Assembly (NCBI GenBank): GCA_964007475.1
Contig: OZ023274.1
Coordinates: 71,063,303-71,127,302 of the forward strand
Source of the DNA: Hybos culiciformis
Taxonomy: Eukaryota; Arthropoda; Insecta; Diptera; Hybotidae
Length of the DNA stretch: 64,000 nt
Direction: 5' to 3'
Part shown: in pieces, positions 1-12,300 of the stretch
Position numbering within the stretch: the first letter of the stretch is position 1
How the letters are laid out: each line of letters starts with the position of its first letter
Notes under the pieces: generated by a model
The model's input: only the letters and a program-made list of their open reading frames with translations
Databases searched by the model: none
Told to the model about the DNA's origin: nothing
Made by a program: the position numbers and the translations under genes

Positions 1-1355
1 AAATCATAGTTAGAATAGTTTTTGTTTTTTTTTTTCGTAAATAACTATGTACAATGAACATGTATGTATTTATGTACATGTACGTACAGCGTAATTATAT
101 TTTCATATATTGTCAGAAATTTTGCAATACAACTTAATTGAGAGGCTTACTGACTTACGTAATATAAATACTATAAATAATAAAATTTAGAAAATAAGGT
201 AAACTTGCGATATTTCAACAAAAATCGATTGAATGAAAATCAATTTTTAAATATTAAAATAAATTATATAGCTTAGGTAATATCTTTCAATTATTGGCAT
301 TATTAAATGTTTAAGATCTTTATTTCGAGTCGATCAAAAAAAACTAAATTGTGTTAATTGTTTTTGACATTGAAACAATTTAAAATAATTTAGTAAAATT
401 AACAAAATCTTATGCAAAAATAATGTTTTTTTAATTGAAAAATCTTTGTGGATTTGTAAATATTCTTCAAAAAATTGATGATATTAGCAAAAACTTATGT
501 ATAATTAACAAACATTATAATTAGATGAAATTCTTGTATTAAAATAATGAAAAAAAGGAAGAGAAAAATTAGTTCGATTAAAAAATTAAAACAGCTTGTT
601 TTAAAGCTTAACGCAAGAGATAATTTTGAAAATGAAAATTGAGTTGAAAAAAGAAAGTATGTATCTTATTTTAAATTCTATATCACATGCACACATAACA
701 TATGTTTTAGAATTATATGTAGATACAAATATGTACAATACATATTAATCATATTAAAACTATCGTATAAAATAATATTCCGCAACAAAAGAAAATATGT
801 TTTCCCAAAGCTGTATTACACTTGAGGTAGTTCATTTTTCAACAGTAAATTTTTCGATCACTTCATCCGTACTAAGAAATTACGCGATGGCTAAATGCAT
901 TCACTTCATAGGTTAAAATACGTAAATGAAAGTGAACGTGGAAATAAGGCATTAAAACAAGGTTTCGTTGAAAGTAAAAAAAAAATCATGTTTAAAAGCA
1001 GGAAAATAAAAAAAATCTAAGCATGTTTTATACGTAGGTACATAAATTATAAATCTTTTTATTTTATATTAAAAATACTAAAAAAAAAAATTAAATAAAA
1101 CAATAAAAATGTTAATGTCCAAAACTAAAATATTAACCCTGAAATCAAGGATTTGTATCATTTATAAATAAGTATATTATGTATAATGATGTAATCAAAT
1201 AACTACGATTTTTGTATTATTTATTCATATATATTTTGTAAATGCAATTTCAAATTAATCATGAGGATATATACCTAATGAGAAAGTAAAATCTATAGAT
1301 TTTATTTTGAGATAATAGTTACTTTATTTTAAATACATGTGTTTGTTTTTTTCAG
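1..1355. other. Upstream non-coding DNA of gene 1
   Basis: Very AT-rich sequence with no ORF or repeat that I can support. A pyrimidine tract and AG at 1354-1355 directly precede the first coding exon, so at least part of this stretch is probably a 5'-UTR intron. The leader exon itself was not located. Confidence 0.5.
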
Positions 1356-1362
1356 TTAAATA

Positions 1363-4300
1363 ATGTCAACATCAAAAAAATATCACACAAAAGGAGAATA
1401 CTCAACAAATGTCGTAAGAGTGCTGCATCCAACAAATCCAGTCAATTCATCTTATACTACGAAGTCCAGCAAAAGTGGTAGGAATTTCAAAATAATTTAC
1501 TCGGGTTCTTCTGTAACATATATTTATGTATATCTTCTATATTACTAATTGTAAGGATTCGAATACATATTACTTCTTATTTTAATTTATAAACTTCCAA
1601 AAAATAGTTAAAATTTATTTTTTGTTTTATTGTTAGTTCAACAATTTTAATTAATAAAATATTTTAAATATTATTTTCATGTATTGTAAAGACTTTTTTT
1701 TTGCCATTTGGACAAATATATAAATTTCAACTATTGAAAATATACTTCGTGGGTAGATAAATATTGTAATATTTTAAACAAATTAAATAGTTAAAAAATA
1801 ATAATATGTATAACAAAAAAAAGATTTTTTTATAAAAAATACAAGTGTAACAGCATTGCATAATTTTTCAAAATACAGTGAAACCTGTCTAAGACGGAAA
1901 CTGTATAAGACGGAAGCCTGTATAAGACGGAACTTTTTTTTTTTTGATTTTTGATTTTTCCTTTCAAATCAACCCGTGTAAGACGGAAAACTGCCTAAGA
2001 CGGAACTATTTTCCGGTCCGTTGCGGTTCCGTCTTAGGCAGGTTTCACTGTAATATACTGTGAATATCAAAGTGATACACTAAAACGAATAAATGTTTTG
2101 AAGTGGTGGGAATAATTGTTTATTTTTTTTACAAATCTCGAATCAAATCAAATAAGAGTCACATGTGTTATCAATTCAACAATTATAATAATTATTAAAC
2201 AAAAATACTAAGCTATTAAACACAATTACGAATAAATTCAGAACTATTCGCAGACTTATCTATGAAAGTAAAGAGTAGATGCATACTCGTAGTACATTGC
2301 ATCGTAGACCAAGACAATGCAAAAAAAATATCAGTTTAGACAGGCTAAACGACTTAGAGATTTTCCTTATATTATATACACAGATATAATTTTTAATGAT
2401 GAATTTTAAATTATTTTTATTCCGCATTTATTTTCAAGTTGTTTAATAAAAAAAAAAATACCTAGTTCTAATACATAACACATTTTCGTTTTTTAACCTG
2501 GTTAATTTGTTTTCGTTTTTTTTAAAGATATTTATAACATTGAACTTGAGAATAATTTTTTTTTTTAAGAAATCAAAATTTTATTTTTATGTGTTTTTTT
2601 TTCAATAGAAACTTGGAAAGATGGGGAAAAAGTTAGCGAATATAATACTAATTACGCAACTAGAGATGGTGATGTTACTGATTTCTCAACAAATACACTA
2701 ACAAGTGATTTATCTTCAAATACATTAAGAAGTTGGAATAATGAGCCAGAAATGATAAAAAATTGGGATAATGAACCAATGATAAAAGTAAGCAAATATT
2801 AAACTTTTTTATCTCAATCTCAATATTTGAGATAATAGTGCACAATATACATATGTAACAAGGAGGGATGACTTTATTTCAAATAGAGTCGAAACTCATA
2901 AATTCAGAATTTCGAGAATTAGGTACAAATGTTTTAATCATATACCTAATAATATTTAAATCTCGCGGCCTTTATTTTTATTTATACTTATTTTAAAAAA
3001 AAATAATTTTTATTTCAAAATTGCAAAATATTTATTCTTTACTGGTAGATTGGCTAGAGACAGATTGGTAACCTTACGAGAGAGTTTGAGCCCCTTTGAC
3101 ATATAGTATTACCTAAGAATTGAGTTTTTGAAAATAATGAAATTATTTTCCATTTACTTTTGTAAATAATTTTTTAGGATGGAAATAAGAATTATAAGCA
3201 CTATGAATCAAAATCTTATAACTCCGAATACAATGCTGATAGACCAGTTGTAGTGACTGGAACTAATCAACTGGACAATCTATTGGAGGATTTAAAACAT
3301 GAAAGAGAAATCACAAAAATTAAAGGTAATTAAATTTTTTTTTCTTCAAAGATTATAAAACTGAATAGAGAAAATCGAAAACCAACACCATTATTTTGTT
3401 TTCGGAAATAATATTTTGGAAAAGAATCCGATCAAAAATAATGCGTATTAAGCGAGGAAATGGGAAGTAAAAATGATCGTGTTTCGGACTTTAAAGACCT
3501 GCTGGATAAAATTCTGAAATTGTTAAATTTTTTTTTTTACAAAATCAATTCATTAGTCATTTTATAATAATGAGTTACAGTTTAAATATAAAGCTTTATT
3601 TCTTGTTCAAGAGCTTTGTTGGAAATTTTTTATGTTGTTCAATTATTATTAGGAATACGAAAAAATTACACAGTAGGAGTACATAATATTATGATAATAA
3701 AATAACTACCTTATAATATCAAATTTATTCGCATTCGCATAACATTAACATAAAAACTTTTTCTTTCTTTTCAGATTTCAATCAAAAATATATTTCATCT
3801 TCTAATCTAGAGTAAATTTAATATTTAATTAAAAGATTAATTTTAAACTTGAACGTTAATTAAATTTTTTTTAATTTTAGGGATGTTCAGGATGAAAATG
3901 TTGCAAGAAGTGAAGTTATTAGAAGATCTGAAAGACACTCGTCACCATATCAACCAGAATTAGTGAACTCTTCTAGGATTGAAACATATCAAAATCGATC
4001 TGAACTTCGTCAACCAGAAATAATAACATCTAGAAGAACCGAAGTTACTCAGAATCGCTCTGCAATTGTTCAACCTGAGATTATTAATAATAATGTTACT
4101 CACAGCTCCAACATTGTAAAGAAAACCACACGTACTGGTAATTGATTGGTAGATTTAGTTAATTCACAAAAAAAAATAAATCTTTGGGTATTCATTTAAA
4201 AACAATTGAAATTTTAAACAAATTTTACCTATAAGTCAATTACAATACTTTATAGATTGGGAAGATTATTAAAGCTTTTTGATGATAGTAAAAATATTTT

Positions 4301-5884
4301 CTAGTATCGATTAACCTAATGAACACAAACATATTTATGGTTCCACTATATAAATTTTGGTATTTATTACCTGAACCCTATTTTATTTCATTTTTATATT
4401 CATGATTGCTGTAAAATTGATATTTTTAATCTGGTATTTATATCGACAAAAGAAGATTGTATTATATTATTACAAAAGTATCTTACATAAAAAAAAATAT
4501 TTTCTAGTTAATGATGGAACTTTTGGCAACAGATCTTACACAACAAACGAAGTTGTCACAAAATCTGAGTTGCCTAAAGATTTGCAAGACATACCAGTCA
4601 TCGACGAAATATTACCACCACCTGGAACTAAAGTAAAAACTACAATACGGACTTATGAATATGAAATTCCACAAGACTCAGTTCCCTCATCAGTACATTC
4701 AACGCTTTTAAGACAAGAGCAACATAATAATTATGGTCAAATTCGTGACATTAACTCTACCGACCGGCGTTCCAATACAACATCAACACATTACAAAATT
4801 GTTGATAGTAAATTAATACCGAATACAACAACATCAAATTACACTTTAACTGAAACAAATACTTTAAATGATAATGTTAATAGAAGAGACGTTCCACTTT
4901 CATTTAACCCCAGAGATCGCGATGGACCGTATGATCCAAATAGTCCTTATGATCCAAATAGTCCTTATGATCCAAACGGCCAATATGGACCACATAGTGG
5001 TCCGCATAAAACACCACCACATCCAAATGATTTAGGACCGAAACAAACATATTATTATAAACACGAATCTTCGAATACAAAAAATACCCTTTATGGGCCC
5101 CCATCACCACCGCCAACAAATGAAGTAACAACTTATACTAAAACTACAAATGTCAGAAACCTTCAACCGCAATCGCAACCGCAACCGCAACCACAAATAC
5201 TTTATCCTGTGAACAGTTATCCAGTATCACCACCAAGTACGCATAGTGAAAGAATAACTGAACATCATTATTATCATGACAATTCTGCAACAAGACCCTT
5301 CCCAGTTGATCAATCTGATCATCCTGACCCTAATGTTGTTTCACCAAAACGTTTAGATGACTTGATGGCCACATTTCCTAACGTGAATATTAAATTTACA
5401 TCTGTACTATATAACATTATAAACAAGTTTTAAATAAAATTTATTATTTTTCAGGGGCATGGTTATTCCGCCCATGAGAGTGATACAATTCAAAAACGAG
5501 AAATCAATACTTCCCTTGCAAAAGCAGGCACTCCAGAAATTGAGAGGACGCCAACCAAAAATGTCACAGGACCACCAGTATATTATCCTCCTGGTCAAGA
5601 AATGACAATGAGAAAAGAGGAAAGCGCTGCAGCTTGGAGAGCACAAGTAAGAATCGCAATTATATGAAGAAAAAAAATTATATAATGTATGCATGTGCGT
5701 TTTCGCATATTCTTCTATTATTTGAATTAATTGTATTTATTTATTTTAGGGAGGTTATGCTAAGGCTTCAGGAAAATATGAATATGGAGCTGAGTCCAGC
5801 TCGAAAAGTAAAAGTAAATCTGGTGCTGCCGTCGTTCCAGTTTGTTTGCCGCTTTGTTGTGCCATGCCATGTTCAATTATGTAG
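1363..5884 (+). CDS. Unrecognised low-complexity protein with C-terminal CaaX box
   Basis: Eight coding exons: 1363-1477, 2609-2787, 3178-3325, 3775-3811, 3881-4137, 4508-5382, 5455-5646, 5750-5884. All phases close and give 645 residues. I do not recognise a named gene. The protein is polar and rich in S, T, N, P and Y, with no globular domain that I can see. Residues about 175-235 hold two imperfect repeats built on QPE...QNRS. Near residue 385-405 there is a short PYDPNS tandem, and near 466-472 a QPQ run. The last 44 residues look well conserved: a GGYAKASGKYEY segment, an SKSKSKSG stretch, then a cysteine cluster (CLPLCC) and a terminal CSIM. CSIM fits a farnesylation CaaX box, and the nearby cysteines could be palmitoylated, so membrane anchoring is inferred. 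ATG 1363 opens the first exon just after an acceptor. The fourth exon is only 37 nt. It could be a cytoskeletal or junctional adaptor, but that is a guess. Confidence 0.8.
1876..2050. mobile_element. Tc1/mariner-pogo-like MITE in intron 1
   Basis: A 175-bp element with inverted ends of about 24 bp starting CAGTGAAACCTG, flanked on both sides by TA (1874-1875 and 2051-2052), as expected for the Tc1/mariner superfamily. The inside repeats a TAAGACGGAA block at least four times. There is no coding capacity. It lies in the first coding-gene intron (1478-2608). Confidence 0.8.
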
Positions 5885-8800
5885 TTTGTTTCGTTTTTCA
5901 ATTATAAAAAAATATTTTTTTAACATATCAGCACTAACATTTAAAATTTTATAACCAAAAAATTAAGTCCATATGAATTGATGTATTTTCTATTATAATA
6001 ACAATTTATAAGTGTATTATAAATTCGAATATTATTATAAAATTTAAAATTATTGTTATTCTTGGTTTCTATGTGTAGTTCAATGCATATTTGGTGTTTT
6101 AAAAGCCAAAAGAAGGACAAAATTAACTGTCGCTTCAAGGCAATTATTTTTTTAAGCAAAGTAAAACATATATTTTATATGTCAATAATAAAAATTGCCT
6201 TTCACTGAACTCTCTACCAAATTTTAATATGAATAAAAATTAAAATAATTTAATATCAATATTGTATTTTGTTATTTTCAAACTTTAATTGATTTCAGAA
6301 AAACGGGAAAATTACGTGAAATAATCATAACAGAAGTCTCAATTACGAATAAAATAATCTTGGATTTTAATCAGCTCCGAAAAAATGCGTAAACCTTTTG
6401 TGTTGATTTGTTTTTTTTCTTTTGCTTAATAAAATGTGCATAAAAAAACACAATAATGAGAATTTAATTTAATATACACACCATATATGATAATGGAGCC
6501 TTTCCTGCATTTTTGTGGTAATTTTTTTTTGTTATAAATAGTTATATTAGTCTGTGGTCAGACTTAAGATAAAAACTATTTCATGTTCTAATGCATTTTA
6601 TATCATTTATTTAAGCATATCATTGTAAAAATTAGAAGAATTTTGCCATAAATAAAAAATAAATGAATATCCTCTAGTGAGTCATTGCATACCGCGCAAC
6701 TTAATTTTAATCAAAAAAATTATCTTAAGATCTTTGATTGTGCATTCAGAGCATTATCAACGTAATTATTCTCCTTTAAGAAATATATTCCCAAAAATAA
6801 ATGAACATACATACCTATAAAAATAACAATTATAAACAAATTTGGTTAATTCAAAGTTGGATCTAATTTCAGAGAATAAAAACTTTTAGTTAATGAAAAA
6901 ATGGCACATTTATTTTCATTTTATTATTTTACAATTAACATAATTTCAATTGTAGGATATTTTGCCATTATAGATAAATTTTATGCTTTTTTTAAGTTTT
7001 CTCAACTATCATATAGTATTTATTATTACTTTTTTTTAATGAAGCAATTTTTTTTTAGTTTGTTGTCATAAAATTTAAGCTAAAAAATTGTCTTATAATT
7101 TTATAGCTACTATATAATTACTACAAACTATACATTTTTGTTTAATACTTTTTAACTTATTATTTATATGAATTAAATAAAATTATATGCATAATTAAGT
7201 AAATCTTTTTTTATTTGAATCTAATATACTTCAAAAAGTAAAAAAAAATATTAATAAAATAAACATAAAATAAAATTTACTAAAATTCTACATAAATTAC
7301 AAAAAAAACGAAGACATTAAAATATGCCGCAGATCATGAGCGAATTTACATTACGTTTATTTAGGTGATAATGTTCAATTGGATTTCGATAAAAAAAATC
7401 ATAAATAACTTGAAAATACTAACTTTACTGAGCAAAAAAGTAAGCACACAAAAAATGAAATACGTGAAGACGCTAATTTTGGGGATAAAGAAAAATATGA
7501 AACAAAGACAGACAAATGAGAAATCAAATCAAATACAATCAAATACAAGTTATGTTTTAGCAAACAAAATAAGTGTTTTATTAAAAACTTAATGATTGGT
7601 AAAATTGTGAAAAATAAAGTTTTCAGTTTTGTGCTTTTTCGGGACAAATTAGTAAGAACAGATAAATTTCAAATAAATTTGTTTAAAAATTAATCTTTTT
7701 ATTTTATTTTATCTGCTGCTAAGCTTTAGATCTACGGATCATTTGTAACCATAGGTCGAATCATATTAATTACTGACAGACGACAATATCTCATTTTATG
7801 ATATTTTGTTCCACGTATTGTTAGAAAACCTTTAGAAAAATGAATGAAATAAAACATCATAAAATACAAAAATTATTATCGATTTGTCAACAAATCACTT
7901 GATTTGATCCCAAATTAAAGTAATAAAAAAAACATTAATTTTTACGTAATAAGACACTTTAAAAAAATATAAAATAATATTTTTTTTTTCTAAAATATTT
8001 TTAAAAAAATATATATAATTTGTGTATATAAAATATTTAAGTTAAAGACAAATGTAGAAAAAATATTATTAACTAAAAGAAATAATATTTAAAATCATTT
8101 CGTTTTTCAGTTTACGACTTAAAAAAACATTCTTAAATTTAATTAAAAAATACTGAACTCTTTAAAACTGAATAAATTTTACACAAATTTATAATTAAAT
8201 TTTCGCTTATTTCCATATTTCAAGTGACATATTTTCGAGAAAATTTAAAATCTTCACGGTCAGGAAATTGTATATCTCGATTTAAAATAATTGTTATAAA
8301 AAATAAAATACAATTAGATTTCAAATTTTGAAGCTAAATATTTAGATTATGTTAAGTTAATGAATTATTTGAGAAAGCATTTAAACAAAAATCTACAATT
8401 TAAAGTTGATTTGATTTTTTTCAGAACAGAATAAATGAAAAATGATTAAAATTAAGCTAAAACCTAATTAGATTGTTTATGGAAATAAGCTAGAAAGGTA
8501 TTCAACTTGATTTGTTCTTTTTGAAGATAAATACTAACATAAAAAATATAAATTTTTTTTTATTTTTCAAAAATTATTTACAATATTTTATTTTTATTGA
8601 TTACTAAAACAAAACAATAAATTATAACTTCTTTTTCTTTTTTTTGGAAAAAATAAAAATACTAAAAATAATAAAATGAAGTTATGAAATTTTTACATGG
8701 TAGAACTTAAAAAAAAAGTTTCAATCATATATTTTTTTTATTTTGGCAAATTTATTCTTTAAGTTGTTAATAATTTTCTATGCTTATAAGGAATATGTTA

Positions 8801-9387
8801 GTGTTATTTGATTCAGTCTAATAAAGGGAAAAACCAGAAGCCATTTTTGACAACACATTGATTATTAGAATTTAATTGCGAACCGTCAGTTTCGTTTAAT
8901 TCTTAACTTTGGTGGTAAGAAAATAATCAAATTTTAAACTTATTTTTTCCCCGTTTGTAAGATGATAAATCTTATAGAATTGTATCATTTCCTTGTTGAA
9001 GTTTTTACTGAAAATTTTTGATTGAAAGAAAATTGTATAAAAAAATTAAAAAATTTCGATCAAAAATTTAAAGTACAAATTATAGAATCTGATCGCAGCA
9101 TACAAAGTTATTTTGTTTATATATAATCAAAACTTTTTTTAAACAATTTATTTTGCGAATATATAAATAAAAATTTTTAAAAATAATTTTACTCATGAAA
9201 TTATGTGTACTTTGTAATAACTGTTTAAAAATATGTTTTAAATATATATATACTTATATATATACATATATATATATATAGTTATGTACTATAATATACT
9301 TAAAGCTAAATCTTAACATTTGTTTCTTATAATAATATTCAATATATATCATATTTACAAAAATTCTTGGCAATAAGTAGCACAGTG
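5885..9387. other. Convergent intergenic region, gene 1 / da
   Basis: About 3.5 kb of very AT-rich DNA holding the 3' UTRs of gene 1 (+) and da (-). A TA dinucleotide run lies at about 9240-9290. Short ORFs here have no family resemblance or splice support. No RNA gene was seen. Confidence 0.6.
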
Positions 9388-12300
9388 CTATTGTGGTTGA
9401 CCAGGATTGTGTTGTTGCATACTTGGTTGTCCCTAAAATGAATTTTATTTTGATTATTATATACATCACTACAAAAGTAATAGAACTATAAAAAATATTT
9501 TGCATTGAATATTGAAGCCTTAAAAAATTTAATTCTCGTTTATCGAACTTAAAACCACATGCAAAACTCAAATAAATTGAAACCGTTAGTTATCATAATA
9601 TCGATAACAACAGTTTTAAACAAAAACTTTCGTTCGAGCGAGAAACCTACTCATATGAAAATAATCTTTTTTGCATTTTTCATTTTTAACATTTTCTAAA
9701 ATCATGTATGAAGCTTTGTGGTACAAATCTAAAATCGAATGCCACATCAAGTAAATTTTCGTACGAGAATTTTAATCGAATCGTTTTCGTGTCGCGTTAT
9801 AGAAAAATGTAAGTTTTACGTCGATTAACGTGCTTTAATTAATGAGAGTATTTTCCTATTCTCTATTCTCGAATTCATAACTGTAAAATGATACTTTTTC
9901 AAAAATTTTTTATTTTCTTGAATTATTTTATTTTAATGGAATTCATTTATATATATATTTCTATTTACCCTTGAATGCAATGGAGGATAAGATTTTTGAA
10001 AGACTACGACTTCACAATGAGTAGTTTTATTTTGTCTGGGAGTAAATATTGGATTGGGACGGAAATATTGTATGAATAGCTCTCATTAATAAGTGTTAGA
10101 CTGAATTTCATGCCTATGAATTTTTTCTATTAGCATTTATTTAGCATTTATAGAGAAAGAGCAACAGTGAAAATAGCAACCGAGAAAACAGATTTTTGAA
10201 TTAATAAAAATTAATTTAATTTCTAGTGATTTTTGATTCTAAAAAAAAAAATAAAGTATGAACGAAAAATATTTTCAATCGTCCTTGTATTGTAAGGAAA
10301 GCTAATGATATTTTCTCGAATTAAAAAAGTTTCCAGAAGTATTTATTAGTTATTCAAACTGGAAATTTTTTTCTCGTACCTTAGCTGTCATAATTTCTCG
10401 TTACGGTCAACCATTTTAACTGTCGCATGTAAAAAATTTGAAACAATTAATAATTTTGAAAGAAAGTTGAAAAAAAAAAAAAACAATTAATATTTATAAT
10501 TAAAATTTAGATTGTTTTGATTGATATAATTGTTTTTCTTTGAATTAAAAAAAAGATATTTTTAAATCATATTTCCAGAAATTTATTTTCTAGTGTTCGT
10601 CAGGTAATTTTCATTTATTCAAAAGGATTTAAGAACTTACTGGTAATGGGGAATATGGAACTTGGGGTAACATATGATGTTGCGATAATTTGGGGCCATC
10701 TTCTGCTTTCTCTTCTTCTCTTCGTTTTAAGCATGCCGCTTTGGGATTTAAATTTCGTTCTAAAAAACGGAAAAAAAAATTTTTAAATAAGTGTTTCTTT
10801 TGGAGTTTTCAAGTAATCTTACCTCTAACTTGTTGTTCTAACGTCATTATAACTTCAACTGCCATATTAAGGATTCCCAGTTTTGTCTGTGGTTTATCTG
10901 ATTTTAAATGAGTCATGCACATTCTACCTAATTCTTTTAACGCTTCATTTATATCTCTAATACGAATTCTGTTTTAAAATAAAAATTTCATTTTTATACA
11001 TTTTTTTTTCAATTCACTAAATTTTTTTTTTTTTTAATTCAAAATCAAAAATCCTGATGTTTGGGTTTAAGCTCTAAGAACTGGAACAATTAATTTTGAT
11101 TGTGTTTTTATTTAAGTCAAGATGATAAGTATAAATAAACGATGCGCAACAACCATGAGAAAAATATTATTTTTATTTAAATCTGGAAATTATGTCAAGG
11201 GTTGCACGAACACATATTTATGCATCTTAAGTCAAATATCTAAAATATTATTTAAGTACTAATTTTTTATGCTTTTTATTGTCTTGAAAAATATAGTATG
11301 CATAAAGAATTATATAATCTCATTACGTTGTTGCGTACGTTCAATTTAAATTTGACAATTTTTTCGAACAATGGGGATAAATTAATTTTTTTTTTTCTCA
11401 TTTAACACAAAATTATATGCGTATAATATACTCATAATTTTGAATACTCAGCAATAGAATATTAATACTTTTTATTATCAAAAAAACTAACAATTTCTTC
11501 TCCTTCCAACTTTAAAAAATTATTCATAAAATTTTTCAGTATTTATATTAGAATAAAAAATATTCGTTGTATTTTCATTATTTTAAATTATCATGTAAAT
11601 AAGCTTGAAGCCTCATTGAGAATAAAAATTAATAAAATTAAAACTTAAAACTAAAATTTCATAAAAATAAATACAATCAAAATAATTTATAATATGGAAT
11701 GTTAAAAAAAATGCACAAAATTAAGTTTTGTACCTTTCTCTAGCATTATTAGCCTGCCTCCTCTCTCGTTCTCTTTGAGCTTTTAATGCAGGTTCTTCCT
11801 CCTCCTCGTCCGCACTAGAACAACTGCGAGAGTTTTTACTATTTAGAAATAAAATTTATTTCATATTAAAACAAATGAATAAAATTATAAATTGTAATGG
11901 AAAGTTTAACACTGATTAGGTACGACAAAAAAAAAATATTTTCAATTATTTTCATAGCTCAAAGGAAAGAGAAGTATTTAATGAGCACATAAGCTTTTTA
12001 AAATATCTAAAATATTTTAATTTGATTGTATTTTAATTTAATAATGAATGTTGCCCGTGGTTTGTTTTTTTTTTCACTTAGAATTAGAAACAAATAACTA
12101 CAAAAATAAAAAACATAAAGTAAGAAAATGTTTAGGAATTTAATCCAATTAAAACCTATTTTTTTTTTTAAATAGATAAAAATTTTAAAGAAATTATTAA
12201 AACAATATTTTAAAAATTCAAAAAATTTTTAATTACCTAATTTAAATTTCTAATAATTATTTTGTTTTTTTATATCGAGATTTAGTTTTTGTTAAAAAAA

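Noticed and set aside
4904..5131. Antisense ORF in gene 1
   Set aside because: Antisense shadow of the PYDPNS tandem repeat.
9254..9571. 105-codon minus-strand ORF
   Set aside because: It overlaps the last da exon in a different frame and reads through intron and 3' UTR. The [14 protein letters not shown] frame is the family-consistent one.
9960..10070. Possible extra da exon in the last-but-one intron
   Set aside because: A plausible donor and acceptor exist, but the required phase gives an immediate stop.
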